This document shows, one piece after another, positions 1 to 5,264 of a stretch of 8,977 bases of DNA (position 1 is its first letter; each line of letters opens with the position of its first letter). The position numbers and the translations under genes are program-made. The DNA is from Oscillospiraceae bacterium. Lineage in GTDB: Bacteria; Bacillota; Clostridia; Oscillospirales; Ruminococcaceae. The notes beneath the pieces are model-generated. The model saw only the letters and a program-made list of their open reading frames with translations, was not told the origin of the DNA and did not search any database. The stretch covers positions 1 through 8,977 of the forward strand of contig JAEDJF010000061.1 in NCBI GenBank assembly GCA_016296485.1, given 5' to 3'.

Positions 1-326
1 ACGCGGAGGTGGACCAGATGGTGCTGGAATTTCCGATAATGGCGGACTACACGGTTATTCCCGCCGGAGAAAATCTTATTTTCGCGACACACGGTCATAT
101 CTACGGTCCGAAGAATCCCCCGGCGCTCCAAAAAGGGGATATTCTCCTTTGCGGGCACAGCCACGTGCCCGCCCTTTCCGAAACGGACGGCTTTCTTTAC
201 TTTAACCCCGGCTCCGTTTCGATTCCGAAGGAGGGTTCGGGACACGGTTATATGACCTTTGAGAACGGGGTTTTCCTCTGGAAAACCTTTGACGGAGGAA
301 AATATATGGAGTATTCCTTAAAATAA
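1..326 (+). CDS. yfcE: YfcE-type metallophosphoesterase, C-terminal part (5' end outside window)
   Basis: This is the C-terminal part of a small calcineurin-like metallophosphoesterase of the YfcE/MJ0936 type, a cytoplasmic metal-dependent phosphodiesterase whose physiological substrate is not settled. The frame is open from the first complete codon at base 3, which reads Ala-Glu-Val-Asp-Gln-Met as in E. coli YfcE from memory, so the GTG at base 9 is an internal valine and not a start. Visible metal-site motifs are THGH (87-98) and GHSHVP (153-170), followed by NPGS (204-215) and SIPK. About 107 residues are visible of a family usually near 160-185. The N-terminal Asp-x-His and Asn-His-Glu-type motifs must lie upstream of the window. 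The stop codon (TAA, 324-326) runs directly into a bidirectional terminator shared with cysK. The family call is firm; the exact biological role is not known. Confidence 0.88.
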   Translation, partial: AEVDQMVLEFPIMADYTVIPAGENLIFATHGHIYGPKNPPALQKGDILLCGHSHVPALSETDGFLYFNPGSVSIPKEGSGHGYMTFENGVFLWKTFDGGKYMEYSLK

Positions 327-353
327 AAACGCGCCCTTTAGGGCGCGTTTTTT
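325..353. terminator. Bidirectional intrinsic terminator between convergent yfcE and cysK
   Basis: A perfect 12-bp stem (325-336 with 341-352) closes a 4-base TTTA loop. The core is CGCGCCC/GGGCGCG, flanked by an A run on the left (325-329) and a T run on the right (348-353). It therefore gives a hairpin plus U-tract when read on either strand and can end both the yfcE transcript (+) and the cysK transcript (-). It overlaps the stop codons of both genes. Confidence 0.93.
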
Positions 354-1281
354 ATTCGTAGTATCCGCAGGAGAGGTAGCGGTCGCCGGTGTCCGGGAAA
401 ATCGTCACGATATTTTTCCCGGCGTTTTCCGGGCGGCGGGCGAGCTCAACGGCGGCGGCAAGGGCCGCGCCGGAGGAGATTCCCGCAAGGAGCCCCTCTT
501 TCGCGGCGATAAGCCGCCCGTATTTATAGGCGTCCTCGTCCGTCACGCTGACGACCCCGTCGATGACGCTGAAGTCCACGTTGTCCGGAACGTAGTTCGG
601 ACCCATACCCTGTATTTTATGTTTCGCGGCGGGACCTTTGCCGCTCAGAAGCGGCGAAGCCGCCGGTTCGATGGCAAAAATCTGTACCCCCGGAATTTTT
701 TCCTTTAAGTATTTTCCGCAGCCGCTGACCGTTCCGCCGGTGCCGGCGCCGGCAACGAAAATATCTACGTTACCCTCGGTCTGTTCAAAAATCTCCGGCG
801 CGGTGGTGTTATAGTGGGCAAGGGGGTTGGCGGGATTTTTAAACTGGGCGGGCATAAAGCTGCCGGGGTTTTCCGCTATTATTTCCTTGGCTTTCGCGAT
901 GCACCCGGTCATTCCGAGCTCCCCGGGAACGAGAACGAGGGTCGCGCCGAGGGCTTTGAGCACGAGCCTTCTCTCGGTGCTCATTGTGTCGGGCATTACG
1001 ATGATGCAGCGGTAGCCCCTTTCCGCGGCGATAGCCGCAAGCCCGATTCCGGTGTTGCCGCTGGTGGGCTCGACAATTATTGAATTCGGCTTGAGCATGC
1101 CGTTTTTCTCCGCCTCGTCAATCATTGAGCACGCCGCCCGGTCCTTGATGCTCCCGCCGGGGTTCATTGACTCAATCTTCGCGAAAATTCTTGCCGGGAG
1201 CTTTTCGCTCTCCTCTATCCGGCAAAGCTCGAGCAGCGGCGTTTTGCCGATGAGCTCGGAAAAAGATTTCGATATATCCAT
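352..1281 (-). CDS. cysK: Cysteine synthase A (O-acetylserine sulfhydrylase)
   Basis: This PLP-dependent cytoplasmic enzyme makes L-cysteine from O-acetyl-L-serine and sulfide, the last step of cysteine biosynthesis. At 309 residues it has the usual CysK length. Visible motifs are NPGGSIKDR (40-48) with the PLP Schiff-base lysine at K46, the substrate-binding TSGNTG loop (73-78), the phosphate-binding GTGGT loop (180-184), GISSGA (267-272) and the C-terminal PDTGDRYLS (296-304). The ATG is set by an AAGGAG ribosome binding site (complement of 1291-1296) 9 bases upstream. It is transcribed alone on the minus strand, diverging from psuG and converging on yfcE. No serine acetyltransferase gene (cysE) is next to it. 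A CBS-like or O-phosphoserine-using relative is possible in principle, but the sequence reads as ordinary CysK. Confidence 0.95.
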   Translation of the reverse strand: MDISKSFSELIGKTPLLELCRIEESEKLPARIFAKIESMNPGGSIKDRAACSMIDEAEKNGMLKPNSIIVEPTSGNTGIGLAAIAAERGYRCIIVMPDTMSTERRLVLKALGATLVLVPGELGMTGCIAKAKEIIAENPGSFMPAQFKNPANPLAHYNTTAPEIFEQTEGNVDIFVAGAGTGGTVSGCGKYLKEKIPGVQIFAIEPAASPLLSGKGPAAKHKIQGMGPNYVPDNVDFSVIDGVVSVTDEDAYKYGRLIAAKEGLLAGISSGAALAAAVELARRPENAGKNIVTIFPDTGDRYLSCGYYE

Positions 1282-1310
1282 TTAAAATTTCTCCTTAAAA
1301 CCGAATTTTC

Positions 1311-1337
1311 GGCGCGCTGAACGGTTAGGAGCGCGCC
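1311..1337 (-). promoter_or_regulatory. Perfect inverted repeat in the cysK 5' leader
   Basis: The 8-base arms GGCGCGCT (1311-1318) and AGCGCGCC (1330-1337) pair perfectly around an 11-base loop. The predicted cysK start point is about base 1340, so this would form a stable hairpin within the first few nucleotides of the cysK mRNA. Read on the plus strand, the right arm is followed by six Ts (1338-1343), so it could equally act as an intrinsic terminator against antisense transcription through cysK towards psuG. The sequence alone does not decide between these. Confidence 0.6.
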
Positions 1338-1346
1338 TTTTTTAAT

Positions 1347-1375
1347 ATTATACTCATTCACACCCTATCTTGCAA
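1347..1375 (-). promoter_or_regulatory. Sigma-A-type promoter of cysK
   Basis: On the minus strand, TTGCAA (1370-1375) and a perfect TATAAT (1347-1352) are separated by exactly 17 bases. The predicted start point is near base 1340, giving a leader of about 60 nucleotides before the cysK ATG. Its -35 box lies only 8 bases from the -35 box of the divergent psuG promoter, so one regulator bound between them could affect both. Confidence 0.8.
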
Positions 1376-1383
1376 TTATTTAT

Positions 1384-1412
1384 TTGACATTCGCGCCGTT
1401 TTCTATTATATT
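1384..1412 (+). promoter_or_regulatory. Sigma-A-type promoter of psuG
   Basis: A perfect TTGACA (1384-1389) is followed after 17 bases by TATATT (1407-1412), with further A/T-rich sequence beyond. The predicted start point is near base 1419, leaving a leader of about 40 nucleotides before the psuG ATG. It is back to back with the cysK promoter. Confidence 0.8.
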
Positions 1413-1457
1413 ATATTAGTAATAGTTTGCTCATGGATTGGAGGAAACCTTGAAGTT

Positions 1458-3386
1458 ATGAAAAAGGAACTTTATCTTGAAATCGCACCGGAAGTCAAAA
1501 GCGCCCTTGAAAACGGAAGACCCGTCGTCGCTTTGGAATCCACCATCATCAGCCACGGTATGCCCTATCCCCAGAACGTGCAGACCGCGAGAAACGTAGA
1601 AGAAATCATTCGCGCCGAGGGCGCCGTCCCCGCCACCATTGCCGTCATCGGCGGCAAGATGAAGGTCGGTCTTTCCCCGGACGAGATTGAATACCTCGGC
1701 AAACAGGGACACAAGGTCACCAAGGCTTCCCGCCGCGACCTCCCGATTCTTGCCGCAAAGGGAATGGACGGCGCCACTACCGTCGCCTCCACTATGATTA
1801 TCGCCGCAATGGCGGGCGTCAAGATTTTTGCCACCGGCGGCATCGGCGGAGTTCACCGCGGAGCCGAAACCACTATGGATATTTCCGCCGACCTTGAGGA
1901 ACTCGGGCGCACCGACGTAATGGTCGTCTGCGCCGGAGCGAAATCCATCCTCGACATCGGACTCACCCTCGAATACCTTGAGACCAAGGGCGTTCCCGTC
2001 ATCGGCTACGGCACCGACGAGCTCCCGGCATTCTATTGCCGCGAGAGCGGCTTCGGCGTCGATTACCGAATCGACACCCCGGAGGAACTTGCCGCCGCAA
2101 TGAAGGCGAAGCTCGACCTCGGAATCCACGGCGGAATGCTCGTCGGAAACCCCATTCCCAAGGAGTACGCAATGTCCAAGGGCATGGCTGACAGAGCCAT
2201 CGACATCGCCGTTAAGAAAGCCGAAGAAAACGGAATCAGGGGCAAGGAGCTCACTCCTTTCCTTCTCACCCTCGTTAAAGAGATGACCGGCGGAATGAGC
2301 CTTGACGCAAACATCGAGCTTGTCTATAACAACGCCCGGGTCGCCGCAAAGACTGCCGTCGCCCTTGCCGCTCTTGAAGCACAGGACGGCGCTGCGGAAA
2401 CCGAGGATATGGACACCCTCCGGGCGGAGATTGCCGACGACACCGCCGAGAGCATCAGCCGCGAAATGTCCGCTTTCCGCACCGAAATCGAGGGCATTAT
2501 CAATCAGAGAATGGCGGCAATGCCCCCCGTCAACCCCTATATGAATCCCTATATGAACCCGTATCAGCAGGTTCCTTATCAGCAGCCGGCACCGAACCCC
2601 TATCAGCAGATGCCCTATCAGCAGCCGGCGCCGAACCCCTACCAGCCCAATCCATACCAGGCTGTGCCCCAGCCCGCTCCCCAGCCCTACGTCAACCCCT
2701 ACAAGCCCGTAAGACCGGAGCCCATGGCTGAGCCGGAGCCCGCTCCCGTTCCCGCGCCGAACCCCTATAAATCCGTTCCGGACGAGGAATGGGTCAACCC
2801 CTTCGCTCCGAAGCGCGAGAAACCCGCAGAGGCTCCCGCTCCCGTTGTAGCTGAAGAACCCGAATCCGAGGAAGCTCCGGCAGTCGAGGAAATTTCCGTC
2901 GGCGGCGACGCTCCCGTTATCGCCGAGCCCGCCGAGGAAGTAATGGAGATGGTTGAGGAAGCAGTCGCCGAGGAGACCGCCGAAGAAGTCCCGGAGGAGG
3001 AAGTTTCCGAGGAAGCCCCCGCCGAGGAGGAAGCCCCGGCTGAGGAGGAGAGCGAGGACACCCTTACCGAATACGTTCCTCCTGTCCACGAGAAAAAGGA
3101 GCGCAAGCCCGACAATATGGTGAAACAGGAGATGGACGGCGAGGGAATGACCTCCTATGACCCGGAGTTTTACCGCAAACGCGCCGAGGAGCGCAAACAG
3201 CGTATTGCCGAGGCGGCGGGCGAAGCCAAACACGTCGAGGAGGCGAAAGCCGCCGAGCCGGAATATATCGACTGCAAGGGTCCCCTTGAGTTCACCGGCG
3301 AACACCCCTGGGCGTGGAAATGCACCAGATGCGGACAGGTGTTTCAGAAACACGAAATCCCGCACAAATGCATAAAAACCGACTGA
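1458..3386 (+). CDS. psuG: Pseudouridine-5'-phosphate glycosidase fused to a long NPY-repeat/acidic/zinc-ribbon-like tail
   Basis: Residues 1-308 are a complete PsuG, which reversibly splits pseudouridine 5'-phosphate into uracil and ribose 5-phosphate in the cytoplasm. Equivalents of the E. coli active-site residues are present: E27 in ALESTIISHG, K89 in VTKASRRD, D145, and the Schiff-base lysine K162 in CAGAKS. GGIGGVHRG (127-135) and the NIELVYNNA end of the fold are also intact. Family members usually stop near residue 305-312. Here the frame continues to residue 642. The extra part is a probable helix (311-355), a Pro-rich region with eight NPY and one NPF (359-449), an acidic Pro/Ala/Glu tract (453-540), a charged helix (568-600), and a terminal cluster C606, C622-x2-C625, H632, H636, C638. 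A GGAGG sits 13 bases before the ATG, which is long; no nearer in-frame start is visible. Codon use looks continuous across the junction. No psuK is adjacent. The tail's function is unknown. Confidence 0.9.
   Translation: MKKELYLEIAPEVKSALENGRPVVALESTIISHGMPYPQNVQTARNVEEIIRAEGAVPATIAVIGGKMKVGLSPDEIEYLGKQGHKVTKASRRDLPILAAKGMDGATTVASTMIIAAMAGVKIFATGGIGGVHRGAETTMDISADLEELGRTDVMVVCAGAKSILDIGLTLEYLETKGVPVIGYGTDELPAFYCRESGFGVDYRIDTPEELAAAMKAKLDLGIHGGMLVGNPIPKEYAMSKGMADRAIDIAVKKAEENGIRGKELTPFLLTLVKEMTGGMSLDANIELVYNNARVAAKTAVALAALEAQDGAAETEDMDTLRAEIADDTAESISREMSAFRTEIEGIINQRMAAMPPVNPYMNPYMNPYQQVPYQQPAPNPYQQMPYQQPAPNPYQPNPYQAVPQPAPQPYVNPYKPVRPEPMAEPEPAPVPAPNPYKSVPDEEWVNPFAPKREKPAEAPAPVVAEEPESEEAPAVEEISVGGDAPVIAEPAEEVMEMVEEAVAEETAEEVPEEEVSEEAPAEEEAPAEEESEDTLTEYVPPVHEKKERKPDNMVKQEMDGEGMTSYDPEFYRKRAEERKQRIAEAAGEAKHVEEAKAAEPEYIDCKGPLEFTGEHPWAWKCTRCGQVFQKHEIPHKCIKTD
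2556..2633 (+). repeat. Two tandem 39-bp repeats inside the psuG tail
   Basis: Two adjacent 39-base units (2556-2594 and 2595-2633) differ at 5 positions. Each encodes Asn-Pro-Tyr-Gln-Gln-x-Pro-Tyr-Gln-Gln-Pro-Ala-Pro, with x = Val then Met. They sit within a wider Asn-Pro-Tyr-rich stretch (about 2529-2777). The in-frame length suggests expansion by duplication or slippage. Confidence 0.9.
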
Positions 3387-3398
3387 TTTGAATAATTA

Positions 3399-3427
3399 AA
3401 ACGGACGGACGAAAGGTCCGTCCGTTT
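3399..3427 (+). terminator. Intrinsic terminator after psuG
   Basis: A perfect 12-bp stem (3399-3410 with 3416-3427, core CGGACGGAC/GTCCGTCCG) closes a 5-base GAAAG loop. It lies 12 bases after the psuG stop. The T tract after it is short (TTTATATT), so some read-through into the next gene is possible. Confidence 0.82.
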
Positions 3428-3430
3428 ATA

Positions 3431-3462
3431 TTCCGCCGCCGGAAAAAGCGCCGGCGGCGGAA
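3431..3462. repeat. Perfect 12-bp GC-rich inverted repeat
   Basis: TTCCGCCGCCGG (3431-3442) and CCGGCGGCGGAA (3451-3462) pair perfectly around an 8-base loop. There is no following T run, so it is not a canonical terminator. It begins three bases after the psuG terminator stem and lies in the presumed leader of the DUF4364 gene. Confidence 0.85.
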
Positions 3463-3488
3463 CGGACCGAAGCCCTGGGCGGCGGAAT

Positions 3489-3521
3489 TTTTCCGAAAAA
3501 CGCCCGGCGCTTTTCGGAAAA
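3489..3521. repeat. Inverted repeat just upstream of the DUF4364 gene
   Basis: TTTTCCGAAAA (3489-3499) pairs perfectly with TTTTCGGAAAA (3511-3521), and a further CGCC/GGCG pairing is possible inside the loop. It ends 9 bases before the AGGAG ribosome binding site (3531-3535) of the next gene, so it could influence initiation. No good -35/-10 pair was seen anywhere between 3428 and 3544. Confidence 0.75.
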
Positions 3522-3544
3522 CGGCGAAAAAGGAGCTGAGCCAA

Positions 3545-4102
3545 ATGGAGGAAACCTTTACCGCCGGGGTCGAGCCCGGCGGACTTACAAAAGGACGCGA
3601 AATAAGGATACTTGTCTGTCACATTCTTTCCGGAGTTCAGGAGCCAATGAGCTTTGACGAGATGACCGAGGCGGTTCTTTCCTACGGCAGCGCCAACTAT
3701 TTTGAGTTCGCAAGCGCCCTTTCGGAGCTTGAGGACACGGGCTGCGTAGTCTCCTTCAAGACGGACGCCGGCATCAGCGAATACACCATCACCGACAAGG
3801 GAAAAGCCGCCGCCTTGACGCTCCAGGGCGACCTTCCCCTCTCGGTAAGGGACAAATCCGTCGAGGCGGCGAAAAGCATCATCCAGCGCCGCCGCATTGA
3901 AAAAGAAAACCTCGTTTCAATTACGAGGACCGAAGACGGCTTCAAGATACATATGCTCGTAACGGACATCGGCACGGACCTTATGGAGCTTTCGCTCTTT
4001 ATGCCCACCGAAGAGCAGGCCTTCGCCGTCAAGGAGCGTTTTTTAAGCGACCCGGCGGGCACCTATATGAAGGTGCTCGAAGCGCTCGCGGGCAAGTTTT
4101 GA
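3545..4102 (+). CDS. DUF4364 family winged-helix protein
   Basis: This 185-residue protein resembles the DUF4364 family, widespread in Clostridia and of unknown function. Residues about 20-95 read as a winged-helix domain. A first helix (REIRILVCHILSG) is followed by EPMSFDEMTEAVL, then NYFEFASALSELEDTGCV as the likely recognition region, and ISEYTITDKGKAAALTL as the wing and following helix. The second half (about 120-180) alternates beta-like and helical stretches and carries no catalytic motif. It is probably a cytoplasmic DNA-binding or regulatory protein; this is inferred from the fold. The ATG is supported by AGGAG (3531-3535) 9 bases upstream. The stop lies 26 bases before the ddl ATG, suggesting co-transcription with ddl. 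No target operator was recognised. Confidence 0.78.
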   Translation: MEETFTAGVEPGGLTKGREIRILVCHILSGVQEPMSFDEMTEAVLSYGSANYFEFASALSELEDTGCVVSFKTDAGISEYTITDKGKAAALTLQGDLPLSVRDKSVEAAKSIIQRRRIEKENLVSITRTEDGFKIHMLVTDIGTDLMELSLFMPTEEQAFAVKERFLSDPAGTYMKVLEALAGKF

Positions 4103-4128
4103 AATTGACCCGAAAAGAGGTTTTATAT

Positions 4129-5184
4129 ATGAATAAAAAGACCGTCGTCCTGCTTTTCGGCGGCGTTTCCAGCGAGCACGAGGTTTCCTGTATGTCCGTG
4201 TCCTCCGTTTGGGAGAATATCGACCGGGAAAAATACGAGGTGCTCTTAATCGGAATTACAAAAAACGGCGAATGGCGCCTTTACGGCGGCGACGTCGAAA
4301 AGGTGAGAAGCTGCCAATGGGCTTCTGACGAAGAAAATCTTAAAAAAGCATATATCTGTCCCGACCGCGCCGTCCACGGAATTATGGTCGAGGAAAACGG
4401 CGAGTGGCGCCAAAGGCGCGTTGACGTCGTTTTCCCGGTGCTCCACGGCAAGAACGGCGAGGACGGAACGATGCAGGGATTTCTTGAAATTGCCGGAATC
4501 CCCTACGTCGGCTGCAAGGTGCTCTCCTCCGCCGTTTGCATGGACAAAGAGGCCTGCCACGCCATTCTCAAAAACGCCGGCGTGGCGCAGGTGGAATGGC
4601 TCACGTTCTTCCGCGGCTGCTGCCCCAGAAAAGCCGCAAAGGAAATCACCGAAAAGCTCGGTTACCCGGTATTCGTGAAGCCGGCGAACGCCGGCTCCTC
4701 CGTCGGAATTACAAAGGTCAAATCCGAGGACGGAGTAAAGGAAGCCCTTAAACTTGCCTTTGATCACGACTCAAAAGTAGTCGTTGAAGCGGCGGTTATC
4801 GACCCCATCGAGGTGGAGTGCGCCGTTCTCGGCAACGACGAGCTCTTCGTCGGCGGTCCGGGCGAAATCGTCCCGGCGGACGAATTTTACAGTTACGACG
4901 CAAAATATTACAACGCCGAGAGCAAGCTCTATATCCCCGCCCGCCTCGACGAGGCGAAAGCACAGGAGATTCGCGAAACCGCGAAGCGCGCCTATAAAAT
5001 TCTCGGCTGCAGCGGGCTCACAAGGGTTGACTTCCTCGTCGAAAGAGCGAGCGGAAAGGTCGTCCTCAACGAGCCGAACACCCTTCCGGGCTTCACGAAC
5101 ATCTCTATGTACCCGAAGCTTCTGATGGCGTCGGGAATGAGCTACGCTGAAATTATTGATAAGCTTCTGGAGCTTGCGGAATAA
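4129..5184 (+). CDS. ddl: D-alanine--D-alanine ligase
   Basis: This ATP-grasp cytoplasmic ligase joins two D-alanines for the peptidoglycan stem peptide. The ATG at 4129 (351 residues) is preferred because AGAGG (4116-4120) lies 8 bases upstream and GGVSSEHEVS then falls at residues 11-20 as in other Ddl proteins. The in-frame TTG at 4099 would overlap the previous gene. Visible motifs are E16, HGKNGEDG (106-113), FVKPANAGSSVG (182-193) with ATP-binding K184, the omega loop FYSYDAKYY (253-261), and metal ligands D301, E315 and N317 in NEPNTLPGFT. The tyrosine at the end of the omega loop (Y260, equivalent to E. coli Y216) points to D-Ala-D-Ala specificity; VanA-type ligases differ there. It follows the DUF4364 gene and precedes murI, another D-amino-acid supply gene for the wall. 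Confidence 0.95.
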   Translation: MNKKTVVLLFGGVSSEHEVSCMSVSSVWENIDREKYEVLLIGITKNGEWRLYGGDVEKVRSCQWASDEENLKKAYICPDRAVHGIMVEENGEWRQRRVDVVFPVLHGKNGEDGTMQGFLEIAGIPYVGCKVLSSAVCMDKEACHAILKNAGVAQVEWLTFFRGCCPRKAAKEITEKLGYPVFVKPANAGSSVGITKVKSEDGVKEALKLAFDHDSKVVVEAAVIDPIEVECAVLGNDELFVGGPGEIVPADEFYSYDAKYYNAESKLYIPARLDEAKAQEIRETAKRAYKILGCSGLTRVDFLVERASGKVVLNEPNTLPGFTNISMYPKLLMASGMSYAEIIDKLLELAE

Positions 5185-5196
5185 ATTCCGCTTAAA

Positions 5197-5249
5197 AAGC
5201 GCCCCAAAGGGGCGCTTCGGCGGGGCTAAAAGCCCCGCGCCCCGTTTTT
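5197..5249 (+). terminator. Compound hairpin terminator or attenuator between ddl and murI
   Basis: Three hairpins overlap here. AAGCGCCCC (5197-5205) pairs with GGGGCGCTT (5209-5217) around AAA. GCGGGGCT (5220-5227) pairs with AGCCCCGC (5231-5238) around AAA. GGGGCGC (5209-5215) can instead pair with GCGCCCC (5237-5243), giving a longer interrupted stem that ends one base before TTTTT (5245-5249). The last form looks like an intrinsic terminator, and the first competes with it. The structure ends just upstream of the murI ribosome binding site, and no separate murI promoter is evident. Confidence 0.7.
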
Positions 5250-5264
5250 AAATTTGGAGGAAAA

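Noticed and set aside
1433..1453. Six-codon open frame (Met-Asp-Trp-Arg-Lys-Pro) ahead of psuG, containing the psuG ribosome binding site
   Set aside because: It has no ribosome binding site of its own and begins only about 14 bases after the predicted transcript start. It is most likely chance, though it could matter given the long 13-base spacing before the psuG ATG.
1431..3365. Long minus-strand open frame (644 codons) opposite psuG
   Set aside because: It is the antisense shadow of a GC-rich gene. It is Gly/Leu/Val/His-rich with no recognisable domain, and the plus strand has clear PsuG homology, a promoter and a terminator.
2409..3386. PsuG tail as a separately translated gene from an internal ATG
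   Set aside because: The only candidate near the junction (2409) has a GAGG just 2 bases upstream, too close to work as a ribosome binding site, and there is no stop codon between the glycosidase and the tail.
3546..3558. A 13-base match between the start of the DUF4364 gene and the psuG ribosome binding site region (1439-1451)
   Set aside because: Both contain TGGAGGAAACCTT, but the match is short, built around a Shine-Dalgarno-like core, and has no flanking similarity, so it is probably coincidence.
4099..4128. Longer Ddl starting at TTG 4099
   Set aside because: The ATG at 4129 has a properly spaced AGAGG and gives the usual Ddl N-terminus; the longer form would overlap the DUF4364 stop.
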